This document shows, piece after piece, positions 25,901 to 37,900 of a stretch of 64,000 bases of DNA. The DNA is from Owenia fusiformis (Eukaryota > Annelida > Polychaeta > Sabellida > Oweniidae). How positions within the stretch are numbered: position 1 is the first letter of the stretch; every line of letters begins with the position of its first letter. The notes under the pieces are model-generated. The model made no database searches. It saw only the letters and a list, made by a program, of their open reading frames with translations, and was not told where the DNA came from. Position numbers and translations under genes: made by a program. The stretch spans positions 16,536,714 to 16,600,713 of the forward strand of contig CAIIXF020000007.1 of assembly GCA_903813345.2 (NCBI GenBank), in the 5' to 3' direction.

Positions 25901-28900
25901 CTCCAAAGTCTTTATATATTGTTTTATCGTCACTATCCTCGGGAAGTACATCACCATCTGGTTTGGTGAAATCATCAGAAGGATCCCCATTAAGTGTGCC
26001 CATTAGACCAGAGGTTGAGGCTGACTGTGGGGCTGTTACAGTGATGGACAGACTGCGTACTGACACCGATACATTTAGAGAAAATCCTGTGACGAAGATA
26101 GGCGATAAAACAATGAAGAGAGAATTATATTATAACTAAAATCTTGATGTGACATTTTTTCGTCAGAAGGATCACCATTAAGTGTGCCCATTAGACCAGA
26201 GGTTGAGGCTGACTGTGGGGCTGTTACAGTGATGGACAGACTGCGTACTGACACCGATACATTTAGAGAAAATCCTGTGACGAAGATAGGCGATAAAACA
26301 ATGAAGAGAGAATTATATTATAACTAAAATCTTGATGTGACATTTTTTCGTGGCACTGAATTATTTCGATTTAATCGTAAAGGTCATTAAAATGATTCAT
26401 TAAGAATGTGCCCAACTACAAAACAGTAATATATGAGAAAGTGTATACCTGACACAAAAGAAGCAGTAACCAGCCCTTTGGTGTTATCAAAATCTATGCT
26501 GAGACCAGTTTCTTCTAGCGTTCCCGGTTGTTCGGAATTTGATAACTCCTCAATTTCACTCGTTTTGTCTTCCCCGTTGACACGTATAATCATATCTACC
26601 AAAAATAAATTCAAAATCGGTGAATCTATTTCAAGTTTAATTAAATCAGCTATACTCATATCAAATATTTCAAAATGAAATACTACACTATAAATTATTC
26701 AATAATTCGAGTGAAATACATTATTTCACGAGGCGCTTGCGTGATTCGTTTTTATTCCATGATCACTGAGATGGAACGCTCCAAAATCAAGTCAAATTCC
26801 TTGGCCTGGCCGGAGAAACTCAGACAGAACAACCTTACTCACCCATAGATTTTTTGATCAATTTTGAAAAAAAATCCTCTAAAAACCATCCAGAACGATT
26901 TTATCGATAGATTTAACGTCTTTTTCGATATCTTTTTCGTCCACATAACACTTGAAAAGGTTCAAGGACGTTTCCATTGATTTAATGGTGTCGTTCTGGA
27001 TGGAATTTTAGAGGATTTTTTTCTTGAAACTGCGAACGAAGGATGGGGAATATTACAAGAGTGCCACTCTGCAAAGTATTCATCATGGACTCAATAGGCA
27101 CATACAAAGTGAATGTCTAGCAATGATATAATAAAACAAATATTTCATTATATGTTCGGGCAATACCTGTTGCACTTTCAATGATTTTTGCAGCATGTAT
27201 TTCCCTCGCCCTTCGGGCTGCGGGCAATACATGCTACAAAAATCATTGAAAGATGAACAGGTATTGCCCTCCATAGAATGAAATATTTGCTTATCATTCC
27301 ATGATGGTGTTTCCTGCAATCTGATTGGTCCATGTGACACCATCATGAAATAATATATAGTTTTTACTACTAGTATACTAAGTGCAATGTAGCGAAACGT
27401 TTTTTCGACTTTCGTCTGCCATATTGGATTTTTACTAGTTCATGAAAACAATTTCGTATGCTTCAAATTGTTTTCTTATATTTACAGATGTGGGTTTTTT
27501 ATTCTCAAATTATAAATTGTGATGAAAAACAGATATTTATAGCAAAGTGCAAATATTAGTACGCGTCAGCTTAAACTAATCGCCATCGAATTTTTCAGTA
27601 ACAGTCATATCCTGGATGGAAATCTTAGGCGTCGAGCTACTTAACTTTATTCCATGATAAGAGGAGGGAAAGCCCCAGAGTTTCAAGATGACAGACATAA
27701 TTACCTCTCTTGCTTACCACCTTCGTTCGTTCGAATTTTCATCGGCTAGTTATCAAATACTACACTTCGATTGGATGTTATAATTGATATAGGCATATTC
27801 CGTACACCTTTCTTTATCTTGATGTGAAATGAGAAGCTATGATATTGGTTAACACGCCAGAAATGAACATAATATTATTCGAAGCGTATTTCGAAACTTT
27901 TGAAACCGCCATTGATGACGTCATTTGTTTGTCGACTTTTGACCAATCAGCGACCGTGTCATCTCAATACAGATTTACATTATAAGCGTATGTCATCTTT
28001 GAACCCTGGTGTTTCTCCCCCTCTGTTCCATGATGGTGTTTCCTGCAATTTGATTGGTCCATGTGACATCATCATGGAATAATATATAGTATTTACTACT
28101 AGTATACTAAAAATCCATGTACTGTAAGTTTATGCAAACTCACCAACCAAGTTGTTGTGTAATTCCACACAGAATTTATCGGAAAGTTCATCCTTGGCAG
28201 CAAATGCTGTGAAGACAGTCGCTCTGGTAGCGGTACCATTGGCAGTTAAAGCAGCTGACGTTCTTCCATGTAGATTAAAATCTGTTGTTCTAATAAGCCA
28301 GTATTCCCCCAAGCCATTAAATGTGTATTGTTTGCCATCTAAAGTGCGAACGTGTGGATCACCCCAAAACCAAGCTGCAATATAACAAACGTAACTTGGA
28401 TGAGCTGGAATGGGTTTCTTATTGGGTAAACAATGATGTATTGAGAATCACGTAACTTCGTTTCCGTCATCTTCAAGGTAAGAAACCTTTCATATTATTT
28501 ATATATCACAGACATTTGGAAAACGAACAGTAAAAAACACAACTGGAAAACAAATCCAAAAACGGTATACTTACTCCTACGGGGAGGAATGTATCCTTCA
28601 CAAGTATCAACCGGCCGACGTCTCATGAATATATCACAATTGTCAGATGCTTCACAGCAATAATAACGCCCCATGACATCACCTTCTACATGCTGTACAC
28701 TTGTTCTATCGTGGTAGCGGAGAAAATGGCCTGCCCCAGAGTTGATATCAGTCAATAAAGGTCCCCCAGATGACCACCAGGTAACCCACCAGTCATCACT
28801 GTAGCAGCATAACTTAAATCAGATAGAGGTATTGAACATTTTCAGAAAGGCCTCGGTTGAGCTAGAACCTTCTGTTTAATTGCCCCTAGTATTCCCACGC

Positions 28901-31900
28901 CCGATGATCGGGAAAATGGGACGGAGGCCAGGGGGAGCAGGCAATTTTTGTTCTGCTAGAAAGTTTAACAAATCTGGATGATTTATTTTTGCAAGAGAAA
29001 GTTTAATACTGAATAGTTGAACGAATAGGCGCACGGTACAGTAATATAAGTTACTAGTACACGGTGTCCAACCCAAACGCTCTTACATACACGACAATGG
29101 GTTTCATTACTGAAACTAAACAAAGAAACGCTCCGGAGTAGAAAAATTGGCGGGCGGGAATGATGAGCCGTCTGACGATTTCCCCAATAATGGGAATAAG
29201 AGGTATGAGTTACTTATTTCGAGTATACCATTCGATGGGTGTGATATTCATTTTGTACTTGGCTGGCCATTGACGTTTAAAACTTGGTTCAGTGCAATCA
29301 CACACAGTGTTTTCAGGTGTTCTCATATCCCATTCTTGGAAACCTCCCTAGATAGGTGTGAGCTGATCATTTTTCCCATATAGGTGTTCAAAAGTTCTCC
29401 TTTCTTCCTCTTTCAACTCATTATAATATTAAATATTTGATGTTGAAATCAAATGTTATGAAATGCTCTTGACTGATCAATCTGCTGTCTTAATGATTTC
29501 TTGAGAATTCATCCAATTGAATTTCGTGTAGCATTTGAGGTGTTCTTGTTCAAAGGCTAGGGATTTCAGTTATCTGTTATTATATTCACACCCGGTGATC
29601 GTGAATATGGGACGGAGGGGGGGAGCAGGCAATTTCTGCTAGGAAATTCAACAAATCTGGAAGATTTATTTTTTCAAGAAAAAGTTTACTATTGAATTGC
29701 TAAATGGATAGGCACACGGTATGGTAGAATATGTTAGGTTTTCTGGGATTTTTTCTGAAATGATACGCATCTAAGGTATGAGATCTATTAAAAAAGGCGC
29801 AAGGCCATCAACAGGCACAAATCAACGTTTTTGCTATAAATCAAGCAACAATGGTCTGGACGACCTGTAATAAATACTTGTAAGTGATGTTATCATAACT
29901 AAATTAATGTCATTGCTGAATTTATAAAATAAGTTTCCATATGTGAAATAAAAAATAATCGAAAATAATGAATTTGGGACGGAGGGGGGGAGGGGACGGA
30001 GGGGGGGGAGCAATATGTATATAAGACATGATTAGAGATGTTTCGCGACTTTAAGTCCTTTTACTCCAAATGTCCCCATTTTTCAGTCTCCAGGGGTATA
30101 TCATCCAGTTTTTTACTAAGTTAATGAGTTCATTTTTCAAATACAAGAATTCGTGTGAAGTTGTTTCACTTTATAGAATTATTGCTCCCCCCCTCCGTCC
30201 CCTCCCCCCCTCCGTCCCATTTTAATTATTTTCGATTATTTTTTATTTTACGTATGGAAACTTATTTTATAAATTCAGCAATGACATTAATTTAGTTATG
30301 ATAACATCACTTACAAGTATTTATTACAGGTCGTGTAGTCCATTGTTGCTTGATTTATAGCAAAAACTTTGACTTTTGCACGTTGGTTGTGTTGCGCCTT
30401 TTTTAATAGATCTTATATCTTAAAAGAGTATCGGTTGAAAAATAATCCTAGAATACCTAACATATTTTATCATACCGTGCGCTTATTCAATTTGCAATTC
30501 AATCGTAAACTCTGTCTTGAAAAAATAATTTTACCAGATTTGTTGAATTTTCTAGCGGAAATTGCCTGCTCCCCCCCTCCGTCCCATTTTCACGATCACC
30601 GGGTGTGATATTAGGTGTTTTACCATAATCTGATAATATATTCTTCATTTTTCAATTAAAATATTAAATGAGGCTTTCATGTGAAGTTTTCTTTGGAATT
30701 TCATTCCAATTCTCAAAAAACTCAAGATATGATTTTGTCTCAATGATGATTTTCCGAGATTGGACACATTTAAAATCATCCATGATATCACAAATAATCA
30801 ATTTTTGATATTATATTATGATCCAAAGATTCTAGTTTATGCTCATAAAAAATTGGGTTGATGGAATTGGAAGTTAAGAAATTATATACTTAGTAACTTA
30901 TTTTTAATGGTTGTGACTCAATTCGCCAATGTTCTTCTGAGATAATGAAGATATAATGATACATCCCAATGATGATAGTTTCTTTGAAAACATAGGATAA
31001 TTGTGATATCATATTACAGAGTCTCTAGCCAAATTACTTGGCTAGAAGACATGGCAGGTGGATTCACCGTGCAGGAGTTAAAACGTTTGTCCTAGTGAAA
31101 AATAAATTTAAATGTTATTTCAAAAATCGTAATACCGTAATGAGAATACATTTATGTATTAAATTAGAATTGAAACTAACACTACATCCTTTGTGAGATA
31201 TTGCATACTTTTGTCTAAAGGAGTGGTATCGATATGGCGAACTTTTTGAACACTCGTTTCTCTTAAACCAGTCATCAAAACATTCTGAAAATTTTACACA
31301 TCGTCAATTTAATGGTCATCTTTTGGATGGTAACATAATTTGAAATATATATTTATACTTTTCTCTATATTGTTTTAGAAAACACATGAGACACTTCTTT
31401 TGTTCTTGGTATCATATGTTCTATCTGAACCTCATTGGAACAAAACGATATAAACAAAACGTGTTAAGGTCTATCAATATTGTAATTGTACAAAGGAAAG
31501 TTTGGTTGATTTTAAAAAGTATCTTGTTTATGAAATAAAAGGTTTATCTTAATTTTTATCTATTTAGGAGGGGGGGGGTTGTTGTAAGTTTTTGCATATT
31601 TTTTGTTAAATCAATCAAAATGTCTTTTGTATAACTATAATATTGAGAGGTCTAAGAAAATGTTGTATATGCAATTTTGTTCCAACAAGGTTCGGAAAGA
31701 CGTTTTATTTCATTCTCAAGAATTGTTAGAAAGGAACAAAAAACAATTGCACTAAAAACAAAGAATTTTAACAAAAACTGTTATGTAAAATATATATAAA
31801 TAATTTTTGCATTCAATTGTTGCCAATCAGTCAACATTACACAAAGGAAGTGTGTTTTTATAGAATGTTTTCAATAATTGGTTTAAGAGAAAAACATTGT

Positions 31901-34900
31901 TAAATTCAGTTCACCATATCGATACCTATCCTTTAAATCAACGGCTCCAAAGAAAAATGGCGGATATTCAACGACAACGACAAAAAATGGACGAAAATCT
32001 CGTTAATGTCTGACATTATAGCTGGCTGTAAATTCAAAGTAGCAATCCAAAAGATTTGAACTAATCGATGATCACTTCGTGTGTGTTTTAAAAGTTGGTG
32101 CATATTCCCATGTTAACTCAATACGTTCAGTCAGAACATTGGTTGATTAAGTAGTATAGTAGGAACAAGGGGTTCCCATGCACCCATAAGGTGTGAATAA
32201 GTTACATACATTTTTGTAATCCCTAGGCTGTCTATTTAATGAATTCATTTGTTAACATTGCCAACTAATGTCCCATAGTACTTTTATGGCGGCATTCAGT
32301 TACCATGGTTACGCATCTTTAGACATCTTACCTTGGTATCTTAAATCATTTGTAGCTCTGTCATTATTTGGTCTATAGAAATGATATTGGTACCAAATTA
32401 AACCTCGTTAAATTTCCAATAAATTTCTGATATTCAATTATGCAAATTATCTAATTTGCATAAATTATGACGTCATCAATCTATTTTTGGTTTAGAATTT
32501 CCAACTATAGCAACGAATCTATCAGAACTTAGGCCGTATGGCAAAATTTCTGAAAGGTTTTGTCCTTTATTCTATTAGTAGAAGGTATAAGCAACATAAA
32601 AGTGAAAACAGATTCAAAATTGAATCAGTATTACGAAAGTTATGTAACTTTCGAGGCAGCTATCGTGAATGTCATTATTTGACAATAATATACATTACAT
32701 CTTACCTTGGAGTCTTGAATCAATGTAGCTTCGCCATTATTTGGTCTATAGAGATGATATTGGTATCTGATTAAACCTTACTAAATTTACTATATGGTTA
32801 CAATATTGAGTTATGCAAATTAGCTAATTTGCATTAATTGTGACGTCATCAATCCATTTTTGGTTCAGAATATCCTAGTATAGCAACATATCTATGAGAA
32901 CTGAGGCCGTATGACAGAATGTGTGCATAGTTTTGTCCCTTATTTGATGAGTGGAAGATATAAGCAACATTAAAGAGACAACAAATCTTCAAAATTGGAT
33001 CAGAATTAACAAAATTATCCAGCTTTGGAGGCAGCTACTGTGAACGTCATTGTTTTGACAATTATAAAAAGAATATTAAATTAACAAAAAAAGTAACAAC
33101 CATAGTTGTTTCAGTCTTATTGAGTAAAAATGTGCATGTATTGAACTGAACTAATAAGTATGTGGAAAGGTTACATGCATTTTGACTATCATTCACAGGG
33201 GTCAAAACGGTTATCTCGATCCTGTATATTAAAGATCCAATCTTATAATTTACCATGCACATTCAATGATTCATATAAATAGTATACATATAGTCTGATT
33301 TTCATCATATTCTTCATATTCTTGATTCTTAAAGCATCTGAAGTATATAGCAGGATTAGAAGTGAAGATGATTCATCATATTGTTTATGTTATATTTCTA
33401 ACATTTCAGATGCTATGGTAACATCACTTGATAATGAGGTTTTTACATTTCACGTTCTTAATGAGTTAAAAGTAAGTTATTCTCCCTTTGCTTTAGAGAT
33501 AAATAGTCGCATGAATTTGTTTAGAAAAATTATAACTTAATTAATTTAACCCCCCCTGACAGCCCCCATATTTGAAGATTTTGGTGAAACCTGGCAAAAT
33601 ACATTAATTATTAGGTTTTAGTAGCCCCAAGAATCTATACAGGGGCCCCAAGTGGCCCCCAGAAGCTATACTGTGCTCCCCAGAAGCTATATGTTGGCCC
33701 CCAGAAGCTGAATAGTGGCCCCCAGGAGCTATACGGTGGCTCCCAGAAGCTATACAGGAAACCCTGTTGCCCCCAGGAGCTATACGGTGGCGCTCAGAAG
33801 CTATACAGGGGCCCCCAGTGGCCCCAAAAAGCTATACGGTGGCCCCCACAAGCTATACAGGGGCCCCCAGAAGCTATACTATGGCCCCCAGAAGCTATAC
33901 AAGGGCCCCCAAAAACTATACTATGGTCTCCAGAAGCTATAATGTGGCCCCCAGTGGCCCTCGGAAGCTATATGATGGCCTCCAGAAGCTAATTAGTGGC
34001 CCCCAGGAGCTATACGGTGGCTCCCAGAAGCTATACAGGAAACCCTGTTGCCCCCAGGAGCTATACGGTGGTGCCCAGAAGCTATACAGGGGCCCCCAGT
34101 GGCCCCAAAAAGCTATACGGTGGCCCCCACAAGCTATACGGGGGCCCCCAGAAGCTATACTATGGCCCACAGAAGCTATACAAGGGCCCCCAGAAACTAT
34201 ACTATGGTCTCCAGAAGCTATATGGTGGCCCCCAGTGGCCCTCGGAAGCTATATGATGGCCTCCAGAAGCTAATTAGTGGCCCCCAGGAGCTATACGGTG
34301 GCTCCCAGAAGCTATACAGGGGACCCCAGTGGCCCCAAGAAGCTAAACGATGGCCCCCAGAAGCTATACAGGAGCCCCAAAAAGCTACATGATGGCCCCC
34401 AGAATCTATATCTAGGCTCCCAATGGCTCCCAGAAGATGTGAAGGGCCCCCAGTAGCCCCTAGAAGCTATACGGTGGCCCCCAGTGGCCCTGAAAGCTAT
34501 ATAGTGGCCCCCAGAAGCTATACAGGGGCCCACAGTGGCTCCCAGAAGCTATATGATGGCCCCCAGAAGCTATGCAAGGGCCTGCAGAAACTGTACTGTA
34601 TCCCCCAGAAGCTATACAGGGGCCCCCAGTGGCTCCCAGAAGCTATACGATGGCCCCCAGAAGCTATGCAAGGGCCCGCAGAAACTATACAGTAGCCCCC
34701 ATAAGCTATACGATGGCCTCCAGAAGCTATACAGTGTCCCCCAATGGGCCACCATATAGCTTTGGGGGCCACCGTATAGCTTCTAGGGGCTACTGGGGGC
34801 CCTGTATAGCTTCTGGGAGCCATTGGGGGCCATCATATAGAATCTTGGGGCCGTCATGTAGCTTCTGGGGGCTGCTGTATAGCTTCTGGGGGCCATCGTA

Positions 34901-37900
34901 TAGCTTCTTGGGGCCACTAGGGTTCCCTGTATAGCTTCTGGGTGCCACCGTATAGCTCCTTGGGGCCACTAATTAGCTTCTGGGGGCCATCATATAGCTT
35001 CTGAGGGCCACTGGGGGCCACCATATAGCTTCTGGAGACCACAGTATAGTTTTTTGGGGGCCTTGTATAGCTTCTGGGGGCCATCGTATACCTTCTGGGG
35101 GCCACTTGGGGCCCCTGTATAGATTCTTGGGGCCACTGTGGGCCATCATATAGCTTCTGGGGGCTTCTGGAACATAATAATTAATGTATTTTGCCAGGTT
35201 TCACCAAAATCTTCAAATATGGGGGCTGTCAGGAGGGGGTTAAATTAAGTTATAATTTTTTTTAACAAATTCATGCGACTATTTTTCTCTAAAGCAAAGG
35301 GAGAATAACTTTCTTTTAACTCATTAAGAACGTGAAATGTAAAAACCTCATTATCAATAGTGATGTTACCATAGCATCTGAAATGTTAGAAATATAACAT
35401 AAACCATATGATGAATCATCTTCACTTCTAATCATGCTATATACTTCAGATGCTTTAAGAATCAAGAATATGAAGAATATGATGAAAATCAGACTATATG
35501 TATACTATTTATATGAATCATTGAAAGTGCATGGTAAATTATAAAATTGGATCTTTAATATACAGGGTCAAGATAACCGTTTTGACCCCTGTGAATGATA
35601 GTCAAAATACATGTAACCTTTCCACATACTTATTAGTTCAGTTCAATACATGCACATTTTTACTCAATAAGATTGAAACAACTATGGTTGTTACTTTTTT
35701 TGTTAATTTAATATTCTTTTTATAATTGTCAAACAATGACGTTCACAGTTACTTCCTGCGAAAGATATTTGGATTTTGATATAATAGCTTTCCCACGGAG
35801 CATTTGGACAGCTCAATGATTGTGACCTTTGAAATCGAATTAAGTCGATCAGCGGCTTACTTTTGGTCTCTAACTGTGTCTTACATCAGTATCATCAATC
35901 CGTGTAAGTGTTGGAGCGCTGGAGTACTTCTTTTTTATCAAGACTTTTAATTGTTAGTCGAGTGAATCGTTTTACTGCCAAATTCCAATATGGCGGTTTC
36001 TGCTCGGACATTTTCGTAAATCTCCGGAGGTTGTCCGAACCTAACTAATTTTCAAAATTCATTTCGTTTGTTGCGTATCTCGCACCTAGCAAACTGCCAT
36101 ATTTGAAATAGGTCTAAAAAACTTTCACTCGATGAACAATTTACAAGTCTTGATCGAAAAAGAAGTACTCCAGCGCTCCAATAACACGGATTGATGATAC
36201 TGATGTAAGACACAGTTAGAGATCAAAAGTAAGCTGCTGATCGACTTAATTCGATTTCAAAGGTCACTATTGATCAGCTGTTCACTTCTCCATTTGAGAG
36301 CCATAAGTTTCAAAATTTAACATGGCTCTCGAAGTGAGTAAGTTCACAGTAGCTGCCTCCAAAGCTGGATAATTTTGTTAATTCTGATCCAATTTTGAAG
36401 ATTTATTGTCTCTTTAATGTTGCTTATATCTTCCACTCATCAAATAAGGGACAAACTATGCACACATTCTGTCATAAGGCCTCAGTTCTAATAGATATGT
36501 TGCTATACTAGGATATTCTGAACCCAAAATGGATTGATGACGTCACAATTAATGCAAATTAGCTAATTTGCATAACTGAATATTGTAACCATAAAGTAAA
36601 TTTAATAAGGTTTAATCAGATACCAATATCATCTCTATAGACCAAATAATGGCGAAGCTACATTGATTCAAGACTCCAAGGTAAGACGTCATGTATATTA
36701 TTGTCAAATAATGACATTCACGATAGCTGCCTCGAAAGTTACATAACTTTCGTAATACTGATTCAATTTTGAATCTGTTTTCACTTTTATGTTGCTTATA
36801 CCTTCTACTAATAGAAAAAAGGACAAAACCTTTCAGAAATTTTGCCATACGGCCTCAATTCTAATAGATACGTTGCTATAGTTGGAAATTCTGAACCAAA
36901 AATAGATTGATGACGTCATAATTTATGCAAATTAGATAATTTGCATAATTGAATATCAAAAATTTGTTGGAAATTTAACGAGGTTCAATTTGGTACCAAT
37001 ATCATTTCTATAGACTAAATAATGACAGAGCTACAAATGATTTAAGATACCAAGGTAAGAGTCTAAAGATGCGTAACCATGGTAACTGAATGCCGCCATA
37101 AAAGTACTATGGGACATTAGTTGGCAATGTTAACAAATGAATTCATTAAATAGACACCCTAGGGATTACAAAAATGTATGTAACTTATTCACACCTTATG
37201 GGTGCATGGGAACCCCTTGTTCCTACTATACTAAAGCCTCAACAAGATGAAATATATTTGTTATTGTCCTCATACAGGAGGTTTCACTTGGTTTTCAAAA
37301 CTTTTGGTTACCTCCGATTATACCCCGGAGACCTAAACCCAAATCGATATCGGGAGAAGTACAGGGTGTCAAAAAACAACGGCACCCCCCTCTACAGCAA
37401 AAAGTACTTAATATTACATGGTGTGTCGTATCTCATTTTAAAGACAATTTAATTCTGGAGTTACCTGAGAAATTTCAGCTTTATATCATATAATTTTACA
37501 GATTTGCAGCTGATTCTTAGTAGTTGGTATGACCACCAGTTGCTGCTCAAACAGCAGCTTATCTAGACGGATATGATTTCAATGAAAATTCAGATAAATG
37601 TGTAGCATTGCATAATCCTCTAAGCACTTTCCTCAAATTCTTCAGAAATACATCCTCGCTGTATCTTTTTTCAAGAGGCTCTTCGTCCATCAGTTCCTAT
37701 ACCCTGTTTTTCAGAACTGAACCCATATGTTCAGTGCAGTTGAAATCTGAGCTAATTCTTTCATATTCCACTTTCTGAAGATTTGACCTTTAACCAGTAT
37801 AAGAGAGCAGCAAATAAAGTACCAAAGTAGCAAACTTTGAAACAATGTAACTTTTTTAATATTAAGTTTTATTAAATGAAATTTGATGAATAACTCCAGA

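Larger units (their letters stand above)
32152..37233. mobile_element. 5.1-kb palindromic (foldback) element with a minisatellite core
   Basis: The ends TAGTATAGTAGGAACAAGG and complement are flanked by AAG on both sides (32149-32151, 37234-37236), a 3-bp target duplication. The left arm runs to about 34744 and the right arm from 34745, so there is no unique loop: the minisatellite itself changes orientation at the centre. Each arm holds two tandem ~372-bp units (left starts about 32328 and 32700), mirrored in the right arm. A 592-bp element is nested in the right arm only. The arms look about 96-97% alike by eye, so the palindrome is fairly recent. No transposase seen. Confidence 0.88.

Noticed and set aside
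31957-32010. ATGGCGGATATTCAACGAC start-like sequence
   Set aside because: The frame stops after 18 codons, no donor follows, and it sits between two transposons; ATGGCGGA also recurs in the local repeats.
33715-34934. Several overlapping ORFs reading PRSYTVA / GPQKLYGG-like repeats on both strands
   Set aside because: They follow from the 21-bp minisatellite unit, which stays open in several frames; no start context, splice signals or family. The 281-bp higher-order unit is not a multiple of three.
36612-36848. 78-residue ORF conserved between both arms of the 5.1-kb palindrome
   Set aside because: Conservation is explained by recent arm duplication; the change pattern is too small to show selection and no family is recognised.
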